This document shows positions 8,966 through 18,450 of a stretch of 64,000 bases of DNA, one piece after another (positions within the stretch are counted from its first letter, which is position 1; every line of letters starts with the position of its first letter). Source of the stretch: Neolewinella persica DSM 23188 (GTDB taxonomy: Bacteria > Bacteroidota > Bacteroidia > Chitinophagales > Saprospiraceae). The position numbers were made by a program, and so were the translations under genes. Below the pieces are notes generated by a model. It saw nothing but the letters and a program-made list of their open reading frames with translations. It did no database searches and was not told the DNA's origin. Location of the stretch: assembly GCF_000373105.1 (NCBI RefSeq), contig NZ_KB890442.1, positions 716-64,715 of the forward strand. Direction: 5' to 3'.

Positions 8966-8997
8966 CTTAGCTTAGTTTTTAAACACGTACTTCTACG
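8966..8997 (-). promoter_or_regulatory. 32-nt upstream element shared with trpB
   Basis: Read on the minus strand this segment agrees at 29 of 32 positions with 43162-43193, which lies before trpB. Both contain GTAGAAGTACGT and then TTAAAAACTAAGCTAAG, and both end 8-18 nt before the start codon on the coding strand. It may be a promoter/5'-leader element or a small repeat. Confidence 0.5.
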
Positions 8998-9036
8998 TAA
9001 GTACAAATTGGTCAACCCGTACTTCTACGTAAGTAC
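8986..9036. repeat. Two direct copies of a GTAC-ended dyad
   Basis: CGTACTTCTACGTAAGTAC occurs at 8986-9004 and again at 9018-9036, 32 bp apart. Each copy has inverted arms GTACTT and AAGTAC. The pair lies upstream of the LptF/G-like gene and could be a repeated operator. Confidence 0.65.
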
Positions 9037-9123
9037 ACGCCGGAACGGAGCGCATTTTATCAACACGCTCCACCCCGCAAAAGTACATCAGGCAACGGTC
9101 AAAGTTTCGCCACGCCTAAATCC

Positions 9124-11229
9124 TTACGATTTCTTTACCACCTGCGAGAGCAGCCAGGCGTAGTCCCTGGCTACTTCTTTGATGGCGTTGAAGCGCCCGG
9201 ACGCTCCTCCGTGCCCAGCCTCCATATTGGTGTGCATCAGCAACTGGTGATCGTCCGTTTTAAGTTCCCGTAATTTGGCAACCCATTTGGCGGGCTCCCA
9301 GTATTGTACCTGGCTATCGTGCAGGCCGGTGGTTACCAGCATTTTAGGGTAATTCTTAGCTTCTACCTGGTCATAGGGGCTATAGCTCAGAATGTAATCG
9401 TAGTATTCTTTTACGTTTGGGTTGCCCCATTCATCGTATTCTCCTGTAGTAAGCGGGATGGTGTCGTCGAGCATGGTGGTGACTACGTCCACAAAGGGGA
9501 CGGCGGCAACAATGCCCGCCCAAAGGTCGGGCCGCATATTTGCGATAGCGCCCATCAGCAAGCCACCGGCGCTACCACCCATAGCGAAGAGACCGGAGGT
9601 CGTAGTATAGTGGTTAGCAACAAGCCATTCACCAGCATCAATGAAATCGGTAAACGTTTTTTTCTTGTTCAACAGCTTTCCGTCTTCGTACCAGTGCCGA
9701 CCCATTTCCTCGCCGCCACGGATGTGGGCAATCACATAAATAAAGCCACGGTCCAACAGCGCCAGCCGTGCCATGCTAAAATAGGGATCCATGCTGTGCC
9801 CGTAGCTACCGTAGGCGTAGAGGAGTAGGGGAGCGCTGCCGTCTTTTTTGGTGCCTTTTCGGTAAACGATGCTTAGCGGAACTTTGGTCCCGTCGCGGGA
9901 TTCGGAGAAGCGGCGTTCACTTGTGTAGTTGGCGGCGTCAAAATCTCCAAGTACTGGTTGCTGTTTGAGGAGGACCTTTTCCCTGGTGACCATGTCGTAG
10001 TCGTAGGTGCTGGCGGGCGTGGTCATGCTCTGGTACCCGAAACGTAAGGTTTGGGTATCAAACTCCGGGTTCTGACTGGTGTAAGCCATGTAGGCCTCGT
10101 CGCTGAACTCCAGGTAGTGTTCTTTCCAGTTGGTAAGGTCAGGGGAAGCCCCCCCGGTTAAACCTGCAGCTTTGGCATCCGTTGAAACCTGCTGGCTACC
10201 GTGGAAATCAATGATCCGTAATTGATTAAGGCCATTTTTACGCTCACTCAGGACCAGAAAGTTTTTGAACAAGTCCACATCTTCGAGCAAAACGTCGGTA
10301 CGGTGTGGGATCAGCGTAGACCAGTTGTCTTTGGTGGTCGCATCTTCTGACGTTACCATCAGCTGGAAATTCCTGGCGTCCTTATTGGTAAGGACGTAAA
10401 ACCGATCATCGATGTGTGCGATGCTGTACTCCAGGTCACGTTCACGTGCCTGAAACATCCGAAGTTCATTCAGGGGCTTATCTGCCAGTAGCAGGTGGTA
10501 TTCATTGCTAACCGTTTGGGCAGAGCCCATGATGATGTATTTCCGCGATTTACTGCGGTAAACGAAGGCCCGGAAGGTTTCGTCGGCTTCTTCATAGACC
10601 ACCACATCATCCTGTGGCGCGGTGCCAAGTTTGTGTCGCATGATCTTGTATGGCCGCAGAGCTTCGTCCTTTACGGAATAAAACAGGTACAGCCCGTCGG
10701 CACTCCAGACCGAACCACCCGTAGTATTCGGAATTTGATCCGGAAGGTTTTGTCCCGTCAGCAAGTCCTTGATGTGGATTGTGTAGATCCTGCGGCTGAT
10801 GGTATCCTCTCCGTAAGCGAGGTAGCGGTTATCGTCGCTCACGCTTAATCCGCCAACGTTATAAAAATCGTGGGGCTGGGCCATTTCGTTGACGTTGAGC
10901 ATCAGTTGCTCTTCCGTCTCACCGATTTTCGTCCGCACATATCGTGGGTACTGATCACCGATTTCATGCTTTGTTTGGTAAGTATACCCTCGGAAATCGT
11001 AAGGTACACTTACGTCGTCTTCCTTAATACGTCCCTTTATTTCTGCAAATAATTCGTCCTTCAGGGCTTGCTGGTCAGCCGTCGCAGCGTCGAAATAGGC
11101 GTTTTCTGCTTCCAGGTAAGCGATGACCTCAGGGTCTTCCCGCTGGTTCAACCAATAATAATTATCGATCCTGTCGTGGCCGTGAGCAGATAGGGTTTTC
11201 GGTACTTTTTTGGCAATTGGTGGGGTCAT
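9124..11229 (-). CDS. ptrB: Oligopeptidase B (S9A prolyl-oligopeptidase family)
   Basis: This cytosolic serine peptidase cleaves short peptides after basic residues. An N-terminal seven-bladed propeller (residues 70-410) covers a C-terminal alpha/beta-hydrolase domain. The catalytic serine lies in MGGSAGGLLMG, the aspartate in LVTTGLHDSQVQYWEP and the histidine in NMEAGHGGASGR, all in standard order. The start fits the family (MTPPIAKKVPKTLSAHGHDR then DNYYWLNQREDPEV), and 701 aa is the usual length. No signal peptide is present. It is a single gene; its start faces the rhamnosidase gene across a spacer carrying an inverted pair of the GC-rich repeat. Confidence 0.92.
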   Translation of the reverse strand: MTPPIAKKVPKTLSAHGHDRIDNYYWLNQREDPEVIAYLEAENAYFDAATADQQALKDELFAEIKGRIKEDDVSVPYDFRGYTYQTKHEIGDQYPRYVRTKIGETEEQLMLNVNEMAQPHDFYNVGGLSVSDDNRYLAYGEDTISRRIYTIHIKDLLTGQNLPDQIPNTTGGSVWSADGLYLFYSVKDEALRPYKIMRHKLGTAPQDDVVVYEEADETFRAFVYRSKSRKYIIMGSAQTVSNEYHLLLADKPLNELRMFQARERDLEYSIAHIDDRFYVLTNKDARNFQLMVTSEDATTKDNWSTLIPHRTDVLLEDVDLFKNFLVLSERKNGLNQLRIIDFHGSQQVSTDAKAAGLTGGASPDLTNWKEHYLEFSDEAYMAYTSQNPEFDTQTLRFGYQSMTTPASTYDYDMVTREKVLLKQQPVLGDFDAANYTSERRFSESRDGTKVPLSIVYRKGTKKDGSAPLLLYAYGSYGHSMDPYFSMARLALLDRGFIYVIAHIRGGEEMGRHWYEDGKLLNKKKTFTDFIDAGEWLVANHYTTTSGLFAMGGSAGGLLMGAIANMRPDLWAGIVAAVPFVDVVTTMLDDTIPLTTGEYDEWGNPNVKEYYDYILSYSPYDQVEAKNYPKMLVTTGLHDSQVQYWEPAKWVAKLRELKTDDHQLLMHTNMEAGHGGASGRFNAIKEVARDYAWLLSQVVKKS

Positions 11230-11288
11230 GATAGAAATTCTTTTGCGGGGCGGGGCGCGAAGATAAGGTTTTCAATGGCAGGTTTTTT

Positions 11289-11306
11289 GGGCGCGGCCGC
11301 AGGTGC
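11289..11306 (+). repeat. GC-rich dispersed repeat, copy 4 (left of a pair)
   Basis: GGGCGCGGCCGCAGGTGC. With copy 5 it forms an inverted pair with about 72 bp between them, able to fold as a long hairpin between two divergent genes. Confidence 0.85.
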
Positions 11307-11378
11307 CAGGGGAAGAACGGAGGAACAAAGCAAAAAACCTTGCCAACAGTAAATTTGCTTGCTGCTTAAACCACTCAG

Positions 11379-11396
11379 TGCACCTGCGACCGCGCC
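11379..11396 (-). repeat. GC-rich dispersed repeat, copy 5 (right of a pair)
   Basis: TGCACCTGCGACCGCGCC, reverse complement of copy 4 with one mismatch. It lies 36 bp before the likely start of the rhamnosidase. Confidence 0.85.
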
Positions 11397-11431
11397 ATGA
11401 CTATATTAACTTATATTGTTCTTCAAATTTG

Positions 11432-14161
11432 ATGTCTATCATGCGCATGGGATCCCTCGTTTTTACCTTCCTTATGTCCCTGACTTTCGGATTGAATGCC
11501 CAACCAGTTGCCGAACACCTCCGTTGTGAGTATCTGAAAAATCCTATAGGAATTGACGTCTCGACTCCCCGTTTCAGTTGGTGGATGACTGACGAGACAC
11601 CCGGAGCACGACAAACTGCCTACGAGATCCGGGCAGCTGAAACAGCCGAAGAACTAACTAAAATCAGACGAATTACCTGGTCAAGCGGTAAGGTCGAAAG
11701 CGCTCAGTCAAACCAAATTGAGTATGCTGGCCCGAAGCTTGCTTCCGGCGAACGGCGCTATTGGCAGGTAAGGATTTGGAACCAAAAAAACGAAGTCTCT
11801 GCCTGGAGTGCGCCTGCCTTTTGGGAGACGGGGCTGTTGCAAACCAGCGATTGGAGCGCGGAATGGATCACGCTGGCCAACGAGCCTTCCTCCAAAACCT
11901 CCTTGCCCAGCCACTATTATCGCAAGGAATTTACTGTCAGTAAAAAGATCCGATCTGCCCGGCTGTACGCCACCTCGCATGGCCTTTACGAATGCTACCT
12001 CAACGGTGAAAAGGTAGGAGATCAACTGTTTACGCCCGGATTTACGAGCTATCACAAACGACTGCAATACCAGACTTATGACGTGACGGAGATGCTGGCG
12101 GAGAAGAATACCCTGGCCGCCAACGTGGCCGACGGCTGGTTCCGTGGCTACCTGGGCTGGGATGGCAAACGAGGCTACTACGGGGATCGGCTGGCCTTGC
12201 TGGCACAACTCGTAATCACTTATACCAACGGTTCTACGGAGATTATCGGGACCGACAACAGCTGGGGTGCGACGACCGGCGCCTTCCGCAGCTCCGACAT
12301 CTACAACGGCGAACGCTACGACGCGCGCAACGAAATGCCCGGCTGGCAGCAGACTGGTTTTATCGATACAGCCTGGACAGTCGTAGCCACTCAGGATATT
12401 CCTAAAAAGCAGTTGGTCGCCGCTAACAGCGTTCCCGTCAGGGCAATTTCAGAAATTACGCCGAAAGAAATCATCATTACACCGAAAGGCGAACGGGTGT
12501 ACGACCTGGGGCAAAACATCGTCGGGCGAGCACGGATTCGGCTACGGGGTGCCGCTGGTGACTCTGTCGTCCTGCGCTTCGCCGAAGTACTGGACAAAGA
12601 AGGAAACTTCTTTACCACCAACCTGCGCGCCGCAGAAGCTACGGACGTGTACGTACTGAAGGGTGGGGGAGAGGAGGTCTTCGAACCACGTTTCACGTTC
12701 CACGGTTTTCGCTTTATCCAGGTGATTGGTTTTGAGCCGACCTTAGAGGAGTTGACCGGTATCGTGATCCACTCCAACATGCCGTCAACCGGGGAATTTT
12801 CCTGTTCCGACCCGCTGATCAATCAGCTACAAAGCAATATTCAATGGGGCCAAAAAGACAACTTCCTGGACATACCGACCGATTGCCCACAGCGAGACGA
12901 AAGGGTTGGCTGGACGGGCGATGCGCAGGTATTCAGCATGACGGCTGCTTACAATTTCGACGTAGCCGCCTTTTACACGAAGTGGCTCAAAGACCTCGCC
13001 GCCGACCAGCGACCTAACGGGATGGTCACCCACGTTGTGCCCGACATGTGGGACGGTAAAGGCGGTGCTACCGCCTGGGGCGACGCTGCCGTGGTGGTGC
13101 CGTGGACGGTTTACCAGAGCTACGGCGATACGCGTATCCTGAAAGAGCAGTACGAGAGCATTAAAGGGTGGGTGGAGTTTATGAGTGACCGGGCCGGGGA
13201 GGATCATCTGTGGAACAACCCCAAAGACTGGCACTGGGGCGATTGGTTGGCCTTTCATTCGGATAAGCCGGACTACGCGGGCTCCGTTACGGAAAAAGAC
13301 CTGATTGCTACGGCCTATTACTATTACTCTACCAATAAACTAAGTAAAGTAGCTGCCATTTTGGGCAAGCGGCAGGAAAGCGCCGATTATGCTTATTTAG
13401 CCAACAACATAAAACGAGCCTTCCAACATGAGTATTTTACGGCTAGTGGACGGATGGTATCTCCTACCCAGACCGCCTACGCTTTGGCGTTCGCTTTTGA
13501 TTTGGTAAACCCATTGATTTTTGACCAGGCCGCTGCTTACTTCGCCGCCGATGTGGAACGCTTCGGTCACCTGACAACGGGATTTGTGGGAACACCCTTA
13601 CTGTGTTCCAGCCTGTCCAAAATTGGTCGGGACGACTTAGCTTATCAGCTACTCAACCGTAAGGAATACCCTTCCTGGTTGTACCCCGTGACTCAGGGCG
13701 CCACCACGATCTGGGAGCGGTGGGATACGCAGAAGCCCGACGGTTCGATCATCGAAGGGATGAACAGTTTTAACCACTATGCTTACGGGGCGATCGGGGA
13801 ATGGCTATATACCCATGTAGCTGGTTTGAGGACCGACCCGGCCAAGCCCGGTTACCGACACTTCTTTTTAGACCCACATCCCGGAGGCGGTTTAACCAAA
13901 GCTTCAGCAAAGATAGATACACCATACGGACCTGCTGTTTCGGGCTGGGAGATAGTGGACGATAACTTAGTTTACGAAGTAATTATTCCCGCGAATACGA
14001 AGGCGACGGTGGTATTACCGGGTACACTTTCCTCCTCCCTGAAGGTTGAGATGGCAGGATCTTCGGCGCCGATTATCGGCAAGTTGAAAGAGGATGGTAA
14101 AGTCTTGCTGAGTGCTGGACGGTATGTATTTACTTATCCGTTTTTTCTGCCTAAACGATAG
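11432..14161 (+). CDS. Secreted GH78 alpha-L-rhamnosidase
   Basis: The enzyme should release terminal alpha-L-rhamnose from glycans or glycosides by inversion. I use the ATG at 11432 (11441 is an alternative), which opens a signal peptide ending near FGLNAQ; the frame open from 11303 runs through the repeat pair and is not coding-like. Domains follow the GH78 plan: an N-terminal Ig-like part (LRCEYLKNPIGIDVSTPRFSW), jelly-roll domains, then an (alpha/alpha)6 barrel with DCPQRDERVGWTGDAQVF and TTIWERWD holding the acidic residues. A C-terminal beta domain completes it. The gene is not within a SusCD locus and has no glycan-enzyme neighbours here. Confidence 0.92.
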   Translation: MSIMRMGSLVFTFLMSLTFGLNAQPVAEHLRCEYLKNPIGIDVSTPRFSWWMTDETPGARQTAYEIRAAETAEELTKIRRITWSSGKVESAQSNQIEYAGPKLASGERRYWQVRIWNQKNEVSAWSAPAFWETGLLQTSDWSAEWITLANEPSSKTSLPSHYYRKEFTVSKKIRSARLYATSHGLYECYLNGEKVGDQLFTPGFTSYHKRLQYQTYDVTEMLAEKNTLAANVADGWFRGYLGWDGKRGYYGDRLALLAQLVITYTNGSTEIIGTDNSWGATTGAFRSSDIYNGERYDARNEMPGWQQTGFIDTAWTVVATQDIPKKQLVAANSVPVRAISEITPKEIIITPKGERVYDLGQNIVGRARIRLRGAAGDSVVLRFAEVLDKEGNFFTTNLRAAEATDVYVLKGGGEEVFEPRFTFHGFRFIQVIGFEPTLEELTGIVIHSNMPSTGEFSCSDPLINQLQSNIQWGQKDNFLDIPTDCPQRDERVGWTGDAQVFSMTAAYNFDVAAFYTKWLKDLAADQRPNGMVTHVVPDMWDGKGGATAWGDAAVVVPWTVYQSYGDTRILKEQYESIKGWVEFMSDRAGEDHLWNNPKDWHWGDWLAFHSDKPDYAGSVTEKDLIATAYYYYSTNKLSKVAAILGKRQESADYAYLANNIKRAFQHEYFTASGRMVSPTQTAYALAFAFDLVNPLIFDQAAAYFAADVERFGHLTTGFVGTPLLCSSLSKIGRDDLAYQLLNRKEYPSWLYPVTQGATTIWERWDTQKPDGSIIEGMNSFNHYAYGAIGEWLYTHVAGLRTDPAKPGYRHFFLDPHPGGGLTKASAKIDTPYGPAVSGWEIVDDNLVYEVIIPANTKATVVLPGTLSSSLKVEMAGSSAPIIGKLKEDGKVLLSAGRYVFTYPFFLPKR

Positions 14162-14364
14162 ATGGTCCACCAACGGAAACAATTGGAAAACAGCATTTGG
14201 TCACCAGTCTCACTTCGTGCTGCGTAAACCATCCTTTCTACGAAGACGTGTCAAACCTAGTATAGATTGCTATGAAAGCCCTATTTTTAGAACTTTAAGT
14301 ATGAAGTGAGTCCCTAACCACTTCAGTTTTAGTCTTTCCTATACAGGCACTTGACAACACTCCT

Positions 14365-16833
14365 ATGCACTTTGAGCTTTACTCCCTTTCCCCGGGTTTT
14401 GCTGATTCCACCTGCTATTTCAGAATGGCAACGGAAAATGCTTTTCTCTATAGCCCATTCCATCCCGACCGCCGCTCCGCGCTGGCGGCAATGGAAAGGT
14501 TGGTACTTCAGCTTCGCGCGGCTTCAACGAGCAAAGTAGAGCTCTCAACTACTGACGTTCCTATCAAGTTGGACCTTTTCGGAAAAGCAATACCTGCGGT
14601 CGGCAGCAACCAGCAACTAAAGGAAACGGTAGAACAACAGACCGTACTGACCGAATGGCATCAGGCAGCCAAGGCCACCACTTTCCCGGTTTCTTTTTTG
14701 GAACTCGGGGAAGAAATACCTGGTCTGGAATCCATTGAAGACCTTGACCTTTCGGAAACGGACCGGAATTATGAGTGGGTAGAAACCGGAAGCAGTATCC
14801 TGCGTGTAGACAAAAACAAACTACTCAGCTTTCTCCCTGCCGTGGGTGTTCAGGCAAACCTGAACCGAAAACCCTGTGATTCCATTTTTAATGCGCTTCA
14901 GCCTTTTGTTTCTGCCGATTTACCCTTATTCCATGGTAGAGCAAAAGACGTCGATGAAGTACATACTTTACTCAAGAACCGATCCATCCTATTGCTATAC
15001 GGTGAAGCACGGGTTGGCAAAACCAGCCTGTTGCAGTGTGGGCTGGCCAACAGAGTGGAGCGGGACGCTGAACGGTTACTAGTCGTCAGAAAAGGCAACG
15101 AAGACCTACTGTCCAGTACCGCAATGGTTTTACGCGAGGCATTGGCCGAAACTACGGAAGGCGAATTGGAAAGTAACGACCCTCTGAAGCTTGCGCAATT
15201 ACTCGAAGGGCAATCAGATCGCAGAAATATCCTGGTGTTCGACCAGCTGGAGCACTTATTCGAAACCTCAATTTATGATGAGGAGAGGCTGTCCTTCTTT
15301 CAGTTCCTCCGCGATTTGGTAAAACCCGAATCGCCGCTTATCCGGGTAGTCCTGGTGTTGCGGGAAAAATTTCTGGCGTCTATTGCAGATTATGAACCGG
15401 AACTGCCCTCTTTGTTGGACAATCGCTTCAGGTTACTTCCCCTAAAGCAAGGGTCAATGATCGACGCTTCCGTCAACCTTTTAGACGTCCTCAATACGCA
15501 GGATAAGCTGGCGGTGAATGATTCAGAGGGCGTTGCAAAGAAAATCTGTGGCCAACTCGCCAATGAAAAGGGAGACGTACCGATGCACTGCCTGCAGATA
15601 TATATGCACCAGCTGCACCAGAAAAGCTGCAAAGAAACTGAACCCGGACAGCCCGTTCCAATGGATCCAGACCTGGTCGACCGCTTGGGACCGGCAGATG
15701 TTCTTATTGACGATTACCTGAGCGAAAGGATTTCTTCACTGGAAGCCCAGCTTCCTGGTGCTGATGAGCCACCTAATCCTGCGCTAAACCGGGAGTTAAA
15801 AGAGTTGAAGGACAGCAAAGTACACTGTGGCTGTAAAGATAAAAATACGTTGGTGGCTGCTGCTGCCGTAGCTGTTCCTCCACCCGTTAACAGCAGCTAT
15901 TGGTGGTGGCTGGCGCCTTTCCTTTTGCTCCCCTTTGTCCTGCTGGCCTGGTGGTGGTGGACCCGGCAACAGCCGCTTCCCACAGCGTGCCAGGAGGCCA
16001 TTATTGAAAACAGCTGTGAAGCCTACGTTAATTACCTCTGCACCTATGGAGATTCGACCACCTGTTCGGCTGGTATGCGGGCTACGCTCGCTGCCAATAA
16101 CTGTCGGGTATGGGAGGATTATCAGCAACTCCAAATATTGGATAATTGCGAAGCCTACCAGGATTTTTACCTGAAATACCGGAATGGAGACATCTGTATG
16201 GACCGAATCCGGGAAAAATTGCTGGATTTGGAATGCCCCATGATCCGGGACACTGTTCAGCTGACGGTTCGGGATACCATCATAAAAACACAACTTATTT
16301 CTGGGCCAAAAACTTACGGGAACCTTCCCGGAATAGGCACGCCCGCAGCTGGTCCTGAAGGGCCTGCCTGTAAGACGATTGGTACTACCAATTTTAAACG
16401 TATCGGCCCTTTGTGGGTAATGACGGACGCCCTCGCCGGAGGGCCGTATCGCTGGGAAGATGCGCTTGATGCGTGTGTCTCAAAAGGCTGGCGACTGCCC
16501 TGCGTCGGTGAAATCGATTACCTGATTGAGAAGATATACCGCGATGACCCTGACTTAGCCTACACTATGCTGGCGGGATCGGGGGAGTGTAACCTGGTTA
16601 ACCCCCTGGAAGCTGAGACCGGTAGAATCGAATTTTGGACGGCCACGGAAGCCAACGACGCTTCTGCCTGGACTTACTACTTTGACGTCGGCGCTAAAAC
16701 GGTCGAGCGCCAATCCGCAACGCCAAAATCTGCCCGATTGCCTTGTTTGTGTGTTCAAAAAGATCCGGTGCAACGGGGCTCTGGTATTCCACCTTGTTAC
16801 CAAAAACAGATTGATCGGCGACCGAGCCAGTAA
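14365..16833 (+). CDS. STAND-like P-loop NTPase with membrane span, Cys-rich repeats and DUF1566-like tail
   Basis: This 822-aa protein has no family I can name as a whole. Residues 1-165 show no recognised domain. LFHGRAKDVDEVHTLL (188-203) is the type of motif that precedes STAND NTPases; Walker A is GEARVGKTS (213-221) and Walker B ILVFDQLEHLF (289-299), with a helical region to about 460. A Trp-rich span at about 512-532 crosses the membrane. Beyond it lie two Cys-containing repeats with CEAY...Y (550-577, 594-619) and a domain ending at about 797 with RWEDALDACVSKGWRLPCVGEIDYL and FWTATE, like DUF1566/C-type-lectin-fold modules. The order suggests a cytosolic switch coupled to an extracytoplasmic recognition part. 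A signalling or defence role is inference. Confidence 0.7.
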   Translation: MHFELYSLSPGFADSTCYFRMATENAFLYSPFHPDRRSALAAMERLVLQLRAASTSKVELSTTDVPIKLDLFGKAIPAVGSNQQLKETVEQQTVLTEWHQAAKATTFPVSFLELGEEIPGLESIEDLDLSETDRNYEWVETGSSILRVDKNKLLSFLPAVGVQANLNRKPCDSIFNALQPFVSADLPLFHGRAKDVDEVHTLLKNRSILLLYGEARVGKTSLLQCGLANRVERDAERLLVVRKGNEDLLSSTAMVLREALAETTEGELESNDPLKLAQLLEGQSDRRNILVFDQLEHLFETSIYDEERLSFFQFLRDLVKPESPLIRVVLVLREKFLASIADYEPELPSLLDNRFRLLPLKQGSMIDASVNLLDVLNTQDKLAVNDSEGVAKKICGQLANEKGDVPMHCLQIYMHQLHQKSCKETEPGQPVPMDPDLVDRLGPADVLIDDYLSERISSLEAQLPGADEPPNPALNRELKELKDSKVHCGCKDKNTLVAAAAVAVPPPVNSSYWWWLAPFLLLPFVLLAWWWWTRQQPLPTACQEAIIENSCEAYVNYLCTYGDSTTCSAGMRATLAANNCRVWEDYQQLQILDNCEAYQDFYLKYRNGDICMDRIREKLLDLECPMIRDTVQLTVRDTIIKTQLISGPKTYGNLPGIGTPAAGPEGPACKTIGTTNFKRIGPLWVMTDALAGGPYRWEDALDACVSKGWRLPCVGEIDYLIEKIYRDDPDLAYTMLAGSGECNLVNPLEAETGRIEFWTATEANDASAWTYYFDVGAKTVERQSATPKSARLPCLCVQKDPVQRGSGIPPCYQKQIDRRPSQ

Positions 16834-16972
16834 GGTCAACCTGTGGCTGAGTTCATAAGTCTTCTCAGTAGCAGTCGAATAAGACGTTATCAATTAAATG
16901 TCGCATATTCCTGTGCCGTTGAAGCGACGCAAACCACACTGCGTACCCCCCGGAAATCAAAGTCAAAACAAT

Positions 16973-17314
16973 ATGCCCATTAAAAGAAAAGTGATTCTTG
17001 CCTCAATGGTAATACTTGGCCTGATCAGTATTGGTGCCTATTTAGCGGATCAACCGAGTAGCCAACCGAATGCTCATTCCGGTATGGGCTATCTGATGTT
17101 AATGGCCCTCGGGGTTGGGCTGGAAGCTTTTCTTCTACTGGTGGCCGGTTTGGTGTCCTACTTTCGTAAAGGGGCTGTGGGTACTGGATTGATCAAAGCC
17201 AGCGAGGTGCCGGAACATAAACAGTGGGGTAATGCCTTTTTCCTGGCCATCGGCCTGGTACTGTTAATTGGTAGTTCTATTTGTATCGGGGGAGGTACTA
17301 TTTTTTACGGTTAA
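16973..17314 (+). CDS. Small membrane protein, paralogue A
   Basis: From the ATG at 16973 the protein has about 113 aa and three predicted membrane spans: RKVILASMVILGLISIGAYLA, then GYLMLMALGVGLEAFLLLVAGLV, then FFLAIGLVLLIGSSICIGG. It has no family I recognise. It is a clear tandem paralogue of the next gene: both share the K-hydrophobic-AYLAD start and the WGNAFFLAIGL / ARSFFLAGGL third span with IG-S-x-C-x-GG. It follows the STAND-like gene by 139 bp on the same strand, so co-transcription is possible. The frame upstream of 16973 lacks hydrophobic or family features. Confidence 0.65.
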   Translation: MPIKRKVILASMVILGLISIGAYLADQPSSQPNAHSGMGYLMLMALGVGLEAFLLLVAGLVSYFRKGAVGTGLIKASEVPEHKQWGNAFFLAIGLVLLIGSSICIGGGTIFYG

Positions 17315-17397
17315 AATTTGCGGAATGAAAGACCGAAATTCCCGGAGTATTGGCGCTACTTATACTTTTACAGCGTTTTTCGCTAAATAAATTTAAT

Positions 17398-17754
17398 ATG
17401 TCACTCACCAAAAAGATTGTGCTGATTGCTTTGGGCGTAAGCCTGCTAATTGGCCTCATCGCCTACCTGGCAGATGGGGGAGGAAATACCTTTCGTACGG
17501 GGGAATACATCCTTTACACTTCTGCCATTTCTTTTATGGAAGTGGCTTTGTTGTTCCTGATCGGCTTAGTTGTCTTGATCGCAAAAATTGATGGACCTGC
17601 TCTCCGGTTGAAGGGGGAAGATGACGTGCTGGATTCGCCAAAGAATCAACGAATGAACCACAAAGAGGTCGCCAGATCTTTCTTCCTGGCGGGAGGCCTC
17701 ATTCTGTTGATCGGAACCTCACTATGTTTTGGTGGTTTTTTTGGATCATTCTGA
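17398..17754 (+). CDS. Small membrane protein, paralogue B
   Basis: The ATG at 17398 gives about 118 aa, again with three membrane spans: KKIVLIALGVSLLIGLIAYLA, SFMEVALLFLIGLVVLIA and SFFLAGGLILLIGTSLCFGG. It is homologous to the gene just upstream (83 bp gap). The linker between spans two and three is charged (KIDGPALRLKGEDDVLDSPK) and likely cytosolic. Function is unknown. A copy of the GC-rich dispersed repeat begins exactly at the base after its TGA stop. Confidence 0.65.
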   Translation: MSLTKKIVLIALGVSLLIGLIAYLADGGGNTFRTGEYILYTSAISFMEVALLFLIGLVVLIAKIDGPALRLKGEDDVLDSPKNQRMNHKEVARSFFLAGGLILLIGTSLCFGGFFGSF

Positions 17755-17773
17755 GGGCGGGGCCGCAGGTGCA
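17755..17773 (+). repeat. GC-rich dispersed repeat, copy 6
   Basis: GGGCGGGGCCGCAGGTGCA directly abuts the stop codon of the upstream small membrane protein gene. Confidence 0.85.
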
Positions 17774-17810
17774 ATTAGTGGGATAGAGGAGCATAGTACC
17801 GTCCCCCCGG

Positions 17811-18104
17811 TTAGCTCCCCGCAAATGGACTGCCGAAAATCCCCACCGCCAGTTCTGCCCAAACCAACAGGAATATCAGCAGGGCCAGGCCGCCCAGTAA
17901 TAGCCGGTGCAATTTATTGGTGAATGCAGCCGATATAAACTCCCCAACCAATACCAAACCGAGAAGCAGAACACCGGCAACGATAAAGTCTGCTCCAGAC
18001 CAGTTCACCTCGTCGGTAAATTGCATAGCAAGGAAAGGAACGAGTAGCAAAAGGCTAACGGCCAGGCCTCGGTAAAGGAGCCTTTGTTTTGGATAGGTCA
18101 TCAC
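17811..18104 (-). CDS. Small hydrophobic membrane protein
   Basis: The 97-aa protein is nearly all membrane: spans at about residues 12-29, 40-58 and 67-90, with a basic N terminus (MMTYPKQRLLYRG) that should face the cytosol. Small proteins of this layout are frequent conserved hypotheticals in Bacteroidota. No catalytic motif is visible and no function can be assigned. It is convergent with the tandem membrane-protein pair. The reading frame is well formed and hydrophobicity-patterned, which supports a real gene. Confidence 0.6.
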   Translation of the reverse strand: MMTYPKQRLLYRGLAVSLLLLVPFLAMQFTDEVNWSGADFIVAGVLLLGLVLVGEFISAAFTNKLHRLLLGGLALLIFLLVWAELAVGIFGSPFAGS

Positions 18105-18450
18105 CTGACTTTTTATTGATAAAGAACTTTGAAAGACAAAGTTAGCGCTGCGAACGCTTATTTACAAACGTTTGTTCCATACTGACACTTTATAAAGAGA
18201 ATAGCGGGAATATCGCCCTACTCGGATACACTGAAGTAGCCCCAGCTACAAACGTCGCAAGTCTAAGACTTCGGGTGCCCATTGGTCGGTGATGATCTTC
18301 GGCTGAAACTCCGGTCACTTACCTGGTCAGTCGGTTGGGCGAGATCGGATTCGTTGCGTTGCTAACCGCCCTGCTTAGGGGTGCCGATGGCCGGCGGGCG
18401 GAGAATGCGGGAAGAATAATTGCCCGGTTGAGAGAAGTTTTAAGCCGTGA
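18105..18450. other. Gene-poor spacer with a possible coding relic
   Basis: No confident gene lies in these 346 bp. A small hairpin GTAGC-CCCA-GCTAC sits near 18236-18249. From about 18291 to 18430 one plus-strand frame is open without an ATG and reads like an amphipathic helical piece (for example LGEIGFVALLTALLRGA). It could be a decayed gene fragment or chance. Confidence 0.3.

Noticed and set aside
11303-11431. Longer N terminus for the rhamnosidase
   Set aside because: It would be coded by the inverted repeat pair and would bury the signal peptide.
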